DNA from: an uncultured Gammaproteobacteria bacterium
GTDB taxonomy: Bacteria; Pseudomonadota; Gammaproteobacteria; Arenicellales; JAANXG01
Length of the DNA stretch: 50,612 nt
NCBI GenBank assembly: GCA_945787105.1
Contig: CALZGZ010000182.1
Location: 1-50,612, forward strand
Reading direction: 5' to 3'
The first letter of the stretch is position 1. Each line of letters begins with the position of its first letter. The notes beneath the pieces are model-generated. The model saw only the letters and a list, made by a program, of their open reading frames with translations, did not search any database and was not told the DNA's origin. Both the position numbers and the translations under genes were made by a program. This document shows, one piece after another, positions 15,924-24,152 of this stretch.

Positions 15924-17306
15924 ATGAAACATGTCGTGCACAGATTAGCGTTCGTCGCCGCGTTGTGTCTACTGGCGCTAATACCGTTAACGCCGGGAAT
16001 TGTCCAAGCCGAGAACGGCGCCGAGCGGAAAAACATGGCGCTGGTGGGACATCACGCCCTCCATGGCCGCAGCGCGTATCAACCGGTCATCCACGAGCAC
16101 GCGGGGCGTTGGATCGCCTACGTCGGTCACCACCGGGGCACCGCCCGCAACCCACTCACCGGTAAGCGCGAATCCAATGGCACATCGATCGTGGATGTGT
16201 CCGATCCGATGCGTCCGGTTTATCTCCACCACATACCGGGCGCGGGCGCGCAGATGGCCCAAACCTGCCGCGGAAGGGATCTCCCCATCAACGATGCCAA
16301 GGTCTACCTGCTGCGCTCGAACGGCGACGTGTCTCATGAGGTGTGGGACGTTACCGCCCCGCGCGCCCCGAGTCTAATCAGCACGCCGCTGACAGGAGGC
16401 AACGCCACGCACAAAAATTGGTGGGATTGTACGACCGGCATCGCCTACCTGGTTTACGATGGCCGGCAACTGGGATGGAAGACACGCCGTCTGTTATGGA
16501 TCGTCGACCTTGGCGACCCCACCAATCCTCGGATCATCCGCCAGTTTGGACTGCCCGGCCAGCAACCGGCGCAACAGATATTCGGGGTGCCACCGGGTGC
16601 CCACGAGGCCACGCTGTCCCCCGATGGAAAGCGTCTTTTTATTGCCTACGGCACCGGCCATCAGGGCATCATGCAGATTGTGGATGTGCGCAAGCTGCTG
16701 AACTGTCGACCGACCTGCCCTGCCAACCCCACGGTTGAGGAACTGCTCGATCCCCAGGTGGGACGGCTGGACATGCCGCACTTTTGGGGCGCGCATACCG
16801 CGTGGCCGGTGATGGGGATACCCGTCCCGGAACAGGCAAAATTCATCAACGCCAGCCCACGCGACTTCGTGATGCTGGTGTCCGAGTCATTCGCCACCGA
16901 GTGTCAAGAAGACGCACACGACATGGTATTTCTGGTTGACATCAGCGACGAGAGCCGGCCGTTCCCGGTGGCGAACTACCAGGTCCGCGAATCCCAGGGC
17001 GCGTTTTGCGATCGCGGTGGGCGTTTCGGCGCCCACTCAATGAACTGGTCTTATCATCCCGCGTTTTACAAGAAACTGATCGTTGTTTCGTACTTCAACG
17101 CTGGGGTGCGCGCGGTGGATATTCGCGATCCATTTCATCCTAAGGAAGCGGGCTTTTATATCCCGGCAACCAAGAACAATGTCGTCGCACAAACCAACAA
17201 CGTCGAGATCGACGGCCGAGGATTGATCTACCTGGCCGACCGCGCCGGCGCCGGACTGCACATCGTGAAACTCAGCGGAACCGCGGCGCAAATCGTGCAA
17301 CAATAA
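15924..17306 (+). CDS. Exported LVIVD-repeat beta-propeller protein
   Basis: A 460-residue protein with an N-terminal signal peptide (cleavage likely near VQAEN, residue 29). The body contains LVIVD-type repeats: NGTSIVDVSDPMRPVY, LWIVDLGDPTNPRII, MQIVDVRKL, VFLVDISDESRPF and VRAVDIRDPFHPKE, consistent with a beta-propeller. Three Cys residues (CRPTCP and CQED areas) may form disulfides. Location is periplasm or outside. The function of such proteins is not established. It ends at a strong terminator and converges on the exported metallo-beta-lactamase-fold gene. Confidence 0.85.
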   Translation: MKHVVHRLAFVAALCLLALIPLTPGIVQAENGAERKNMALVGHHALHGRSAYQPVIHEHAGRWIAYVGHHRGTARNPLTGKRESNGTSIVDVSDPMRPVYLHHIPGAGAQMAQTCRGRDLPINDAKVYLLRSNGDVSHEVWDVTAPRAPSLISTPLTGGNATHKNWWDCTTGIAYLVYDGRQLGWKTRRLLWIVDLGDPTNPRIIRQFGLPGQQPAQQIFGVPPGAHEATLSPDGKRLFIAYGTGHQGIMQIVDVRKLLNCRPTCPANPTVEELLDPQVGRLDMPHFWGAHTAWPVMGIPVPEQAKFINASPRDFVMLVSESFATECQEDAHDMVFLVDISDESRPFPVANYQVRESQGAFCDRGGRFGAHSMNWSYHPAFYKKLIVVSYFNAGVRAVDIRDPFHPKEAGFYIPATKNNVVAQTNNVEIDGRGLIYLADRAGAGLHIVKLSGTAAQIVQQ

Positions 17307-17307
17307 G

Positions 17308-17348
17308 AACATGAGGCCGGTGGGAACCGGCCTCATGTTATCCTTTTT
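17308..17348. terminator. Rho-independent terminator, probably bidirectional
   Basis: A 14-bp perfect stem (17308-17321 with 17326-17339) and a GGGA loop are followed by ATCCTTTTTT on the plus strand. It lies just after the LVIVD gene stop and between two convergent genes. On the minus strand the T-tract is weaker. Confidence 0.92.
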
Positions 17349-17371
17349 TACACGGCTCTTCTTACCACGCC

Positions 17372-18316
17372 TCAAAACGCCGCCTGTTCGGCCTCCAAAA
17401 CTGCCAGGCTCACCTGCTTGCCGAAATCCTCCGCGAACAACGGCCACTTCCTGTATTTGTCCATGAGCGGCATAAGCTTCGCTTTGATTTCATAGGGCGC
17501 AAGACCCTCCTCGCTGTATTTCACTGCCGCATCGTAGACCATCTTCAGGTATTGGCGGAATGCGTCACCCGCCTCGGGACCACCAGACGGCCCATGGCCA
17601 GGCACATAGTGTTTGAGGTTGAGAGTCAGGGCACGATCCAGCGCCGCGATGTTGCCCCGAAACGAACCGTCGTCCATCCGCCCCATGCGTTGATACACAC
17701 CGATGTCGCCGAGGAACATCAACGAATCCTCCACCACCTCGATCATCGCGTCAGTCCTGGTATGCGCGTGCTCCGACAGGTAGGCCCGAAAGGTGAGCCC
17801 GCCGACGGCGATCTCCTGACCATCCTGCAACAACTCAGTCGGAAGCTCGGCGCGGGTGCCATCGGTAGCGCCATTGGTAAGCCTGCTCAGAAAATCGAGC
17901 CACACCTGTGCCCCGCCTCCTTTGGCCGCTGCGATCATTTGCGGATGGGCATAGATCTTCACCCGTGGGTAAGCGTGCTTGATGGCCGCACTTCCCAGCC
18001 AATGATCCCCATGTATGTGTGATACGAAAACGTGACTGACCGGCCTGTCGGTGACCTTGCGGACTTGCCGCACCACCATCTCTCCAATATGTACGCTGGA
18101 CCCGGGGTCCACGACAACGACGCTTTGATCGGTAATTACAAACGCCGGATTGTTCATAAAACCTCGATTTGTGGGATTGGGGATTTCCCGCGGACCATGG
18201 ATTACATAGACGTGTTTGCTGACCCGTTGCACCGGATAATCCGGGATCTCCTGCCCGGCCGATACCGCGGAGATTGAAGCAAACAAAAATACAAAAACAC
18301 TAGTAGATGCTCTCAT
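17372..18316 (-). CDS. Exported metallo-beta-lactamase-fold hydrolase (SoxH-like)
   Basis: A 314-residue protein with a signal peptide (cleavage near VSAGQ, residue 20). The MBL metal site is complete: His100, His102, Asp104 and His105 in SHIHGDHW, His183/185 in SEHAHTRTDAM, Asp204 in FLGDIG and His241 in PGHGPSGG. Such periplasmic MBL proteins occur with sulfur-oxidation (SoxH) or quinoprotein relay systems; no sox gene is in view, so the pathway is open. The pattern EIPNPTNRGFMNNPAFVI is typical of the quinoprotein-relay-type group. Single-gene unit. Confidence 0.87.
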   Translation of the reverse strand: MRASTSVFVFLFASISAVSAGQEIPDYPVQRVSKHVYVIHGPREIPNPTNRGFMNNPAFVITDQSVVVVDPGSSVHIGEMVVRQVRKVTDRPVSHVFVSHIHGDHWLGSAAIKHAYPRVKIYAHPQMIAAAKGGGAQVWLDFLSRLTNGATDGTRAELPTELLQDGQEIAVGGLTFRAYLSEHAHTRTDAMIEVVEDSLMFLGDIGVYQRMGRMDDGSFRGNIAALDRALTLNLKHYVPGHGPSGGPEAGDAFRQYLKMVYDAAVKYSEEGLAPYEIKAKLMPLMDKYRKWPLFAEDFGKQVSLAVLEAEQAAF

Positions 18317-18539
18317 CTTTTTCCGTCATATTGGCAAAAACACATCAATCAAATTATTAAACACCGACAAACCGCGTCAGAGCAAAAAATAGCCGATTTA
18401 AAGTCAAAACACTTAAAGTTCCCGCAACAAAGCGTCAACTCATCATTATCAACTGGTATTTCAAAGCATCAAATAGGCTTTGCCATACCCACAGTCAAAA
18501 CTACACGGTGAGATACACACCGCTTTCGCGTCCCCAAAC

Positions 18540-18729
18540 ATAAGGGACCGGAATCAGTTACTCCGACTCCATTTTTGCTGTCTCGTGAAGGCCAAGCGCA
18601 GATGTGCGAGCACCGGCCAGGGCCGGGACAGGCGTAACTGCACTAGCACCCGGTGTCGTAACTTCGGGTAGCTGCCTTGAGTTTTGTCACGGACTCAGGG
18701 TTTGACGCCGGCTGGGAAATGCGGGCTAG
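18540..18729. repeat. MITE-like element, copy G (one clear end)
   Basis: The right end read on the minus strand from 18729 is CTAGCCCGCATTTCC, matching copies C and E. The interior holds GGACCGGAATCAGTTACTCC, a degenerate form of the GGAGTCAC palindrome with a following TTTTT. The left end is not identifiable. The TAG stop of the adjacent small gene (18726-18728) is inside the terminal repeat. Confidence 0.5.
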
Positions 18730-18974
18730 TGTTTTATTCCAACCATGTCCAGAGCTTGGTGTAACACATCGAGAGATTGGCCGTGTTTACCGTCCTTATG
18801 TAGCTGTTCACCCTCATCCCGCAGCTTCTTGACCTCGGCCAGCTGTTCGGCATTCAAACTCGTGCCTTGGTCCAACGCGGCATCGATCGCCTTGACATCC
18901 TTGGGACAGTGACCAGCAAAGGCCGGTGACGCAATCGCCAGCAACATCGCCGTAGCAAAAAGTTTCTTGAACAT
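18726..18974 (-). CDS. Small exported helical protein
   Basis: An 82-residue product with a clear signal peptide (MFKKLFATAMLLAIASPAFA, cleavage before GHCP). The mature part of about 62 residues is predicted helical and charged (LNAEQLAEVKKLRDEGEQL, HKDGKHGQSLDVLHQALDM), with one Cys. AGGAG lies seven bases upstream of the ATG. Periplasmic; similar small His/Lys-containing helical proteins exist in gammaproteobacteria with no known role. The gene ends in the terminal repeat of copy G. Confidence 0.75.
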   Translation of the reverse strand: MFKKLFATAMLLAIASPAFAGHCPKDVKAIDAALDQGTSLNAEQLAEVKKLRDEGEQLHKDGKHGQSLDVLHQALDMVGIKH

Positions 18975-19368
18975 AACTCGACTCCTTTTTTCGTGATTGT
19001 TAAGCGGGGCCCCCTGCCGAGGAGAATGAATCTCTCCGACCGGGACATCCCGACTGAGGTTTGCGGTAGAGCAGATTTAGAGCCTGATTCTGTCATATGG
19101 TTCCGGGGCCGATACGGCACCGGGGTCCGATTCCCGCCGTCCCGGGGACACCGCTGCGTCGCTGGTCAGATGCCACACCATTTCCCCACACCATGCACAC
19201 CTTTGGATGCCCCCTCGACATCACACGCTTTGATCTGTGCTCACTAACCGTATGAAAAAACGCGTCTTTTCTTGCCAAGCGGGTTGGCACGGGTCTTGGA
19301 AGACCTCAGGTACCGCCCCAATGGGTGCCTGTAGGTGCCCGGGTTAACCGTTTCTAAGGAGGCTAGAC
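18975..19368. other. Intergenic region without a supported gene
   Basis: This 394-base divergent gap holds the AGGAG leader of the small exported protein at one end and the AAGGAG site of the CDP-alcohol phosphatidyltransferase (19357-19362) at the other. A GC-rich stretch at 19100-19150 has hairpin potential and fragments resembling tRNA arms, but does not fold as a tRNA. Nothing else was seen. Confidence 0.5.
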
Positions 19369-19965
19369 ATGATTTGCACCATTCCCAACGTCTTATCGCT
19401 TGCCAGGCTACTGATCTTTCTCCCGATTCTTTGGCTCCTGGCCATATATGGGCAACTGGTTTGGCTCGGCGCGGTGCTGGCGGGGGCGTTGCTCACCGAC
19501 GTCCTCGATGGACAACTCGCGAGACGGCTGAACCAGGTAACCGCACTGGGCTCACGGTTGGATTCAATTGCCGACAACACTCTGCTAGTGAGCGCAGTTG
19601 TCTGGTTGCTAATGCTCAGACCCGAGGTAATACACGGCCGGCATGGCGTGGTTCTGGCGTTATCGGTCGCACTATGGGCAGTGTCGATTATCATCGGCTG
19701 GGTTCGCTTTCACCGATTCGCGGATCTTCATCTGTATTCGGACAAGACCGCCGCGGTGGTCGGAGGCGTATTTCTTGTCACCTGTTTTATGTTCGGATTT
19801 CACGCGTGGATATTTTATCTGGCCGCAGGTATCTCGGCACTGGCAAACATCGAAGGCATCGTGTTGTTGATCACACGGGACGAAGTGAACGAGCACATGG
19901 GCTCGATCTTTTGCACCGCAGGGAAAAGCGAACACATCCATGCCAGCCGTGTTACAGCCCTATGA
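19369..19965 (+). CDS. CDP-alcohol phosphatidyltransferase family protein
   Basis: A 198-residue inner-membrane enzyme with about five or six helices. The full CDP-alcohol phosphotransferase signature is present: Asp44-x2-Asp47-Gly48-x2-Ala51-Arg52-x8-Gly61-x3-Asp65-x3-Asp69. The family transfers a phosphatidyl or phospho-alcohol group from a CDP-linked donor to make glycerophospholipids or related lipids. It is close to PgsA/Pgs-like size, but specificity is unclear. A strong AAGGAG ribosome-binding site precedes the ATG. The last 30 residues after the final helix are polar and family-atypical. Confidence 0.9.
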   Translation: MICTIPNVLSLARLLIFLPILWLLAIYGQLVWLGAVLAGALLTDVLDGQLARRLNQVTALGSRLDSIADNTLLVSAVVWLLMLRPEVIHGRHGVVLALSVALWAVSIIIGWVRFHRFADLHLYSDKTAAVVGGVFLVTCFMFGFHAWIFYLAAGISALANIEGIVLLITRDEVNEHMGSIFCTAGKSEHIHASRVTAL

Positions 19966-20035
19966 CGGAGGAACAAGCGATGTGCATCTACGAGTTAATA
20001 AGGGCGCACCAATACCATCCAACCGGTGAGCAAGC

Positions 20036-20221
20036 TCAGCCGTTGTTTTTTCCGTTGTCTTGCTGTGCTTGCTGTTGCCACTGGGCGTAGCACTCGAGTC
20101 CGCAGAAGTGCAACACATACTCTTCGCCCTCAAAAGACTTTGCAACATCCTTCGGGATCTGCTTCATGCAAACCGCGCAAGCCACGTGCTCTGGTTCTAC
20201 GGGAACAATGTTCTCAGACAT
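20036..20221 (-). CDS. DUF3330-like small zinc-binding protein
   Basis: A 61-residue protein with two cysteine pairs: CAVCMKQIP and HFCGLECYAQW. This spacing is that of the DUF3330/TRASH-like small zinc fingers, often found with heavy-metal resistance genes, though no mer genes are visible here. ATG at 20221 is preferred over the TTG two codons upstream; AGGTGG lies at suitable distance. The tail is Gln/Asn-rich. It converges with the phosphatidyltransferase gene. Confidence 0.75.
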   Translation of the reverse strand: MSENIVPVEPEHVACAVCMKQIPKDVAKSFEGEEYVLHFCGLECYAQWQQQAQQDNGKNNG

Positions 20222-20279
20222 GCCCAACCACCTATGAAATAAAGAATATAAAGTCTTGAGTTAATCGATCTTCAAGCAT

Positions 20280-20594
20280 CTACGTTGAACCAGCTGGAAC
20301 ATCGGTTTCAACCTCGCCATTTGCCGATGGCCAGTCTGAAAATGGAAACGGCATGTCCTCTGAATTAAACGTAACATATTGAAGAATCTGATAAATGAAC
20401 TTACTCAAGCTTGCGCCGAAATCGAGTAATTTTTGATTGCGGTCACCGGAAATGAGTACAAAGCCGAACTGCACTACCACGACCGCGACAATGACGATCT
20501 CGGTAACACTATAAATCAACGTAAATAGAATCACATAAAGCGCGCGAATCCAAGTTGCACGCCGCGATGGTTTTGATGTCAATTCTTCTACCAT
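20280..20594 (-). CDS. DUF4389 family membrane protein
   Basis: A 104-residue inner-membrane protein. Features of DUF4389: IRALYVILFTLIYSVTEIV and a second hydrophobic run VVVVQFGFVLISG (two helices), then NQKLLDFGASLSKFIYQI and the C-terminal TFNSEDMPFPFSDWP. Function is unknown in the family. AGGAG lies at a proper distance before the ATG at 20594. It is upstream of the DUF3330-like gene on the same strand (58-base gap). Confidence 0.88.
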   Translation of the reverse strand: MVEELTSKPSRRATWIRALYVILFTLIYSVTEIVIVAVVVVQFGFVLISGDRNQKLLDFGASLSKFIYQILQYVTFNSEDMPFPFSDWPSANGEVETDVPAGST

Positions 20595-21097
20595 GGGGTT
20601 GATCTCCTAATTTGGAATTTGACCGAATATAAGTCCACGCAAATGAATCTTACTGTATCTGGATTTTAACCTCTCTTTTTATAACTCTTCTAATACTCCT
20701 TGTGCCTGTTCAGACTGTGTTCCCGTTCGCGTCCATTGCTGTACTTATCGGCCCGATAATGACCATATGGCCTGTATTTCCGCCGATGTATATCGTGTTT
20801 GAGATAGGGTTTATCAGCGTCTATCCATAGGCGTACCCGATCCCTACGATCCAGGTACAAACGCGGCGGAAAATGCCGCGAGCGAAGCCACCTCGTGCAC
20901 GATGCGGGCTAACTCTGAGTAGAGTACTTTTACCCTGGTATGCCGAAGCTTGCGTTGATACGGATCAATGCGATGGAATGATTTAGAGCCCGCTGCAGGG
21001 AGTATCGACGAGGTAGACGTGAGAGTATCTACAGAGCATCTGCCAGAATTGGCCGCGCCTGGAACGGCGGCAAGACTACCTTATGCTTCGGTTTATA
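20595..21097. other. Intergenic region, no gene seen
   Basis: No coding frame with start, ribosome-binding site and plausible composition was found on either strand. There is a short hairpin GCGGAAAATGCCGC near 20870. The region must hold the promoter for the DUF4389 gene. Confidence 0.5.
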
Positions 21098-21358
21098 TTA
21101 TTTAACAAGCGGGTGATCCTTGGGCAATTGCTTGACGTACCACATGGCAAGCTTGTGCCTCATGGATTTTTGCGAGACCTGATTTTCGGGCAAAGGTTGA
21201 ATTAATTTTTCGTGTACCAACAGCCGGTAGATGTACAGGATCTTCTCGCTCTGAGAATCAGTTGGTTCAAATTCGACGGCGCCGCGGTCCTCCCCATACT
21301 TCATGCCGGCGAGTATAGCTGCCTTAACCAAGGCTGCTTCATTTTTGAGTTTCTTCAT
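21098..21358 (-). CDS. Small hypothetical protein
   Basis: An 86-residue soluble protein starting MKKLKNEAALVKAAILAGMK. It is charged and probably helical, with KILYIYRLLVHEKLIQPLP in the centre and a basic C terminus (LPKDHPLVK). No family is recognised. The frame extends 12 codons upstream to 21394, but those codons lie in a REP palindrome, so the ATG at 21358 is preferred. No strong ribosome-binding site is visible. Confidence 0.55.
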   Translation of the reverse strand: MKKLKNEAALVKAAILAGMKYGEDRGAVEFEPTDSQSEKILYIYRLLVHEKLIQPLPENQVSQKSMRHKLAMWYVKQLPKDHPLVK

Positions 21359-21371
21359 GACACCAGTCAGA

Positions 21372-21410
21372 GTCAGGTCTTGAACCTTACACATTGCGAC
21401 AAGACCTGAC
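21372..21410. repeat. REP-like palindrome
   Basis: GTCAGGTCTTG (21372-21382) and CAAGACCTGAC (21400-21410) are exact inverted arms around a 17-base loop, flanked by AGA and CC. The GTCAGGTCTTG/CAAGACCTGAC form is typical of REP sequences linked to REP-associated tyrosine transposases; no such transposase is in the window. It forms the leader of the small gene at 21358. Confidence 0.75.
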
Positions 21411-21458
21411 CCAACTCCTTATTTCCGCACCGGTCCCTATGAACCGGAGATCGTATAG

Positions 21459-21935
21459 CTACTTCGGGGGCGCGGCCTGGGGGGCGGCACCCTTAGCGGT
21501 CTCCGTCATCTGGTTGTACCAGTTTTCATAGTTTTTGGGGTCCATGGCCTTAGTCATATCCTCGAACCACTTTGTGTAGCTCTGCGGGTCCATGAGTTTG
21601 CCGGCCTGGCCCATTCCCTGCATGTAGGCGTTTGGGTTCATGAGTTGCATGTAGGGCGATGGATTCATCCACTGCGTATACATCCCCGGGTTCATGTACT
21701 GCATGTAAGGTGCGGGATTCATCATCCCCATGTAGGTATTCGGATTCATCCACATGCCCGGATTCATGCCCATCAGCATTGGATTCATCATCGTCGCCGG
21801 GTTCATCATGACATTGGGATTCATCATCATGCCCATCAGCTGATGCGGATTGGGTTGTTGGGCCTGGGCTGCAGTTGTGGCGTGCATGCCGGCAACCAAG
21901 GCCAGCGCACCGATTGTGGTTGTAAGTCTTTTCAT
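21459..21935 (-). CDS. Exported methionine-rich Met-Asn-Pro repeat protein
   Basis: A 158-residue protein with a signal peptide (cleavage near AAQAQQ, residue 25). The mature chain of about 133 residues has 28 Met, and the motif MNP occurs nine times. The repeat step is 6, 6, 7 and 6 residues, then four steps of 9 with the form MNPxxYMQx. Two MDP motifs follow in a more ordinary helical tail (YTKWFEDMTKAMDPKNYENW). The C terminus is Ala/Pro-rich. AGAGGA precedes the ATG. Clustered Met in an exported protein suggests Cu(I) or Ag(I) binding, as in Met-motif copper proteins, or an oxidant sink; both are inference. Single gene between the small helical protein and the CBS protein. Confidence 0.8.
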   Translation of the reverse strand: MKRLTTTIGALALVAGMHATTAAQAQQPNPHQLMGMMMNPNVMMNPATMMNPMLMGMNPGMWMNPNTYMGMMNPAPYMQYMNPGMYTQWMNPSPYMQLMNPNAYMQGMGQAGKLMDPQSYTKWFEDMTKAMDPKNYENWYNQMTETAKGAAPQAAPPK

Positions 21936-22281
21936 TAATGTATCCTCTTTGATGTTGAACTCACCCGGAAAGCCGGGCCGTACTCGAAGGTTCGGTTGAT
22001 CTGATATAACCAGCTGTATTGTAAGTCAATCGCCGCTTCGCGGGGGGCAAGCTTGGTCCATCCCAACCCTCAATAGACTGCGATTATAAACTTAACCCAT
22101 GCAAAGACCAGAAAAATCCTCTCGGCACCGAATCACTAAGGAGTCAAAGACAGGAGGCCGAAATTCGTGAGGATTACTCTTGGTTTATCCAGCAACACAT
22201 ATTGAGGCTTTATAAAAAATTCGGCACACGCGATAAAATGAATGCATTGACCCCTGTTTCATTCTTGTTCGTCACTTGAGT
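21936..22281. other. Intergenic region, no gene seen
   Basis: This 346-base gap lies between the MNP-repeat gene and the end of the CBS-domain gene. No supported gene, terminator or repeat copy was found. The promoter of the MNP-repeat gene should be here. Confidence 0.45.
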
Positions 22282-22716
22282 TCAGCCCTCGTCATCAGAC
22301 CCGTCAACGGCCTTGACAAAATCAGCCTCGGTAATGATTCCCACCAACTTGCCTTCCACGACCACCGGCAAGCACCCTACCTTGTTCTCGATCATCACGT
22401 GTGCGGCTTCGCGGGCGGGGGTCTCAGGGGAAGTCGTCAACACATCGCTCGTCATCGCTTCCTTGACTGGCAACGACTCATATATCTTGTCGGCTATCCG
22501 CGATCCGTAACCCAACGCGCGCAGCAATGTACCGCGAAACAGGTCCCGCTGCGTGACGATGCCACACAGTAGGCCATCGTCATCCAATACGAGAAGGTGA
22601 CGGATACGTTCTTGTTCCAGTAGGCTATTGGCCACCGAGAGCCGATCATTACGTCCCAGCGTAACCACCTGGTTAGTCATCAGATCCCGTACCAGTGTCA
22701 CTGGTTTACTCGTCAT
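22282..22716 (-). CDS. CBS-domain pair protein
   Basis: A 144-residue cytoplasmic protein made of two CBS domains (about 5-65 and 80-140). Each has the usual pattern: VRDLMTNQVVTLGRNDRL ... HLLVLDDDGLLCGIVTQRDL, then VKEAMTSDVLTTSP ... CLPVVVEGKLVGIITEADF. Bateman pairs bind adenosine nucleotides and act as energy sensors. GGAGG six bases before the ATG at 22716 decides the start; the frame runs 14 codons further upstream without such a site. Stand-alone, so the partner is unknown. Confidence 0.9.
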   Translation of the reverse strand: MTSKPVTLVRDLMTNQVVTLGRNDRLSVANSLLEQERIRHLLVLDDDGLLCGIVTQRDLFRGTLLRALGYGSRIADKIYESLPVKEAMTSDVLTTSPETPAREAAHVMIENKVGCLPVVVEGKLVGIITEADFVKAVDGSDDEG

Positions 22717-22805
22717 GAGCCCCTCCACATTCGACCCGCTAACGCTCGTCGCCACCAAGTATAACTGATGTCTTCCCTACAACCTGGCCCGATCGATTCC
22801 CGGGA

Positions 22806-23012
22806 TTAAAGCTTCACCCAACGGTCGCCCCTCTTTTCATACTTCTTTTTTACTGCGGACCAGGCGACTCTATGCGCGATCGACTCACGGTTTTTACGAT
22901 CGGCATATTGCTCCCAGGCATTGTTATATGCCCGTTTGTAGATTTCCTGGCCACGTTTGGGCAAGTACTCTTGTACCGCCGAGGGCAAATCTTTAAGACT
23001 CGTGTACGGCAT
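22806..23012 (-). CDS. chaB: ChaB family protein
   Basis: A 68-residue protein with the ChaB pattern: MPYTSLKDLPSAVQEYLP, then GQEIYKRAYNNAWEQYAD, and AHRVAWSAVKKKYEKRGDRWVKL at the C terminus. In E. coli ChaB is linked with the ChaA cation antiporter, but the fold is small and DNA- or protein-binding roles are suspected. Full family length. Stand-alone gene upstream of the CBS gene. Confidence 0.88.
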   Translation of the reverse strand: MPYTSLKDLPSAVQEYLPKRGQEIYKRAYNNAWEQYADRKNRESIAHRVAWSAVKKKYEKRGDRWVKL

Positions 23013-23295
23013 TATGATTCATCTTTCGAATATCCAGGCCCGACCCAATTTTGCAAGGCACCAGCAATTATTGCCATGCGTCAGATCAACACAACTCGGG
23101 GCCGGAGGCTGGATTTATCGTTTGCCCGTTTCAACCCCATCAATCCTTTTCGTTGACCCGCATCAAGGACTCCTTAGTTCCAGTATGGATAATTTCAGTG
23201 AGTTAGACATTTGCAATACCCATCGCCATGTAAACAACACACACGGTTGACAAAATACCGGGTATCCTTGGCGACTATGATTTGGAGGGTTTAAA

Positions 23296-23682
23296 ATGCG
23301 ATACACGCCGAAAGTATTACTTTCGATAGCGGTTGTTGCTGCGGCGAACGTTGTTTGGGTACACATTGTTAACGCGCAGTCGGGAATGACCATCTCGGCC
23401 GATGTGCTGACTCGTTACACCGTGGTCGAAGGTGATAATTTATCAAGAATTGCCGAGCAAAATGCAGTCTATAGTGATGGATACTTGTGGCCACTTATTT
23501 TCAAGGCCAACACCGACAAACTCAGTGATCCGGACAAACTGCAACCAGGCATGGTTCTGGTAATTCCCCGCAACATGTCGCAAGCGGAATTCGATGCGGC
23601 CTCGAGCTACGCGAAACAGCGGGCACGAGTAGCATCCGATCGTGTCAAGGAACTCGACCTTGAGTACTTGCAAGGCGATTAA
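23296..23682 (+). CDS. Exported LysM-domain protein
   Basis: A 128-residue protein: signal peptide (cleavage near VNAQSG, residue 28), then one LysM domain (about 40-92: YTVVEGDNLSRIAEQNAVY, LWPLIFKANTD, DKLQPGMVLVIP) and a charged helical tail. LysM binds peptidoglycan, so it is likely periplasmic and wall-associated. GGAGG sits about eight bases before the ATG. It lies upstream of the cold-shock gene on the same strand, but a 220-base gap makes a shared transcript uncertain. Confidence 0.88.
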   Translation: MRYTPKVLLSIAVVAAANVVWVHIVNAQSGMTISADVLTRYTVVEGDNLSRIAEQNAVYSDGYLWPLIFKANTDKLSDPDKLQPGMVLVIPRNMSQAEFDAASSYAKQRARVASDRVKELDLEYLQGD

Positions 23683-23905
23683 TCCGGTAACACGTTGAGT
23701 GGGCGGCCGGGCACCGCCGCCAGTTAGTCATTTGCACCTTGAAATTTTGGTGAATAGGTTCCATCATATAGGCACAATCTACGTTCTGGTCTGCCTTCAG
23801 CTACCCGCCCGTTCCGGGCGGTCGTTACAAGTCACCCTCGACAATTAGGTTGTTCGACACGCGCCCGATTTGCGCGCGGATTTTTTAGTTTATACGGAGG
23901 CCAGA

Positions 23906-24109
23906 ATGGCTATTGGTACTGTAAAGTGGTTTAACCCCGTCAAGGGCTTCGGTTTTATCAAGCCGGAGAGTGGTTCACGCGACGTGTTTGTGCATATTAG
24001 CGCAGTGGAGCGCTCGGGGCTCGGAACGCTGACCGAAGGTCAGCGGCTGAGCTACGACATTGTCAAAGAGCGCGGCAAAGAAGCCGCTGACAATCTCAAG
24101 ACGGCTTAA
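23906..24109 (+). CDS. Cold-shock-domain protein (CspA family)
   Basis: A 67-residue single OB-fold protein with both RNA-binding motifs, KGFGFI (RNP1) and VFVHIS (RNP2). Full family length. Start ATG at 23906 with GGAGG five bases upstream; the frame extends 12 codons upstream but without a ribosome-binding site. The leader is about 220 bases and contains the hairpin CCGCCCG-TTC-CGGGCGG (23805-23821), in keeping with the structured long leaders of cold-shock mRNAs. Followed by a strong terminator. Confidence 0.95.
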   Translation: MAIGTVKWFNPVKGFGFIKPESGSRDVFVHISAVERSGLGTLTEGQRLSYDIVKERGKEAADNLKTA

Positions 24110-24152
24110 CCGGAAAGCGTTAGACGTCCTCGCGGCGTCTGGCTTTTGAAGC

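Noticed and set aside
19062-19145. tRNA-like fragments: GGTAGAGCA and GGGGTCCGATTCCC
   Set aside because: The D-arm-like and T-arm-like parts are about 63 bases apart, too far even for a long-variable-arm tRNA, and no matching acceptor stem or anticodon stem is found.
19335-20090. A 251-codon plus-strand frame across the phosphatidyltransferase gene
   Set aside because: The overlapping frame carries the complete CDP-alcohol phosphotransferase signature and a strong ribosome-binding site; this one has neither.
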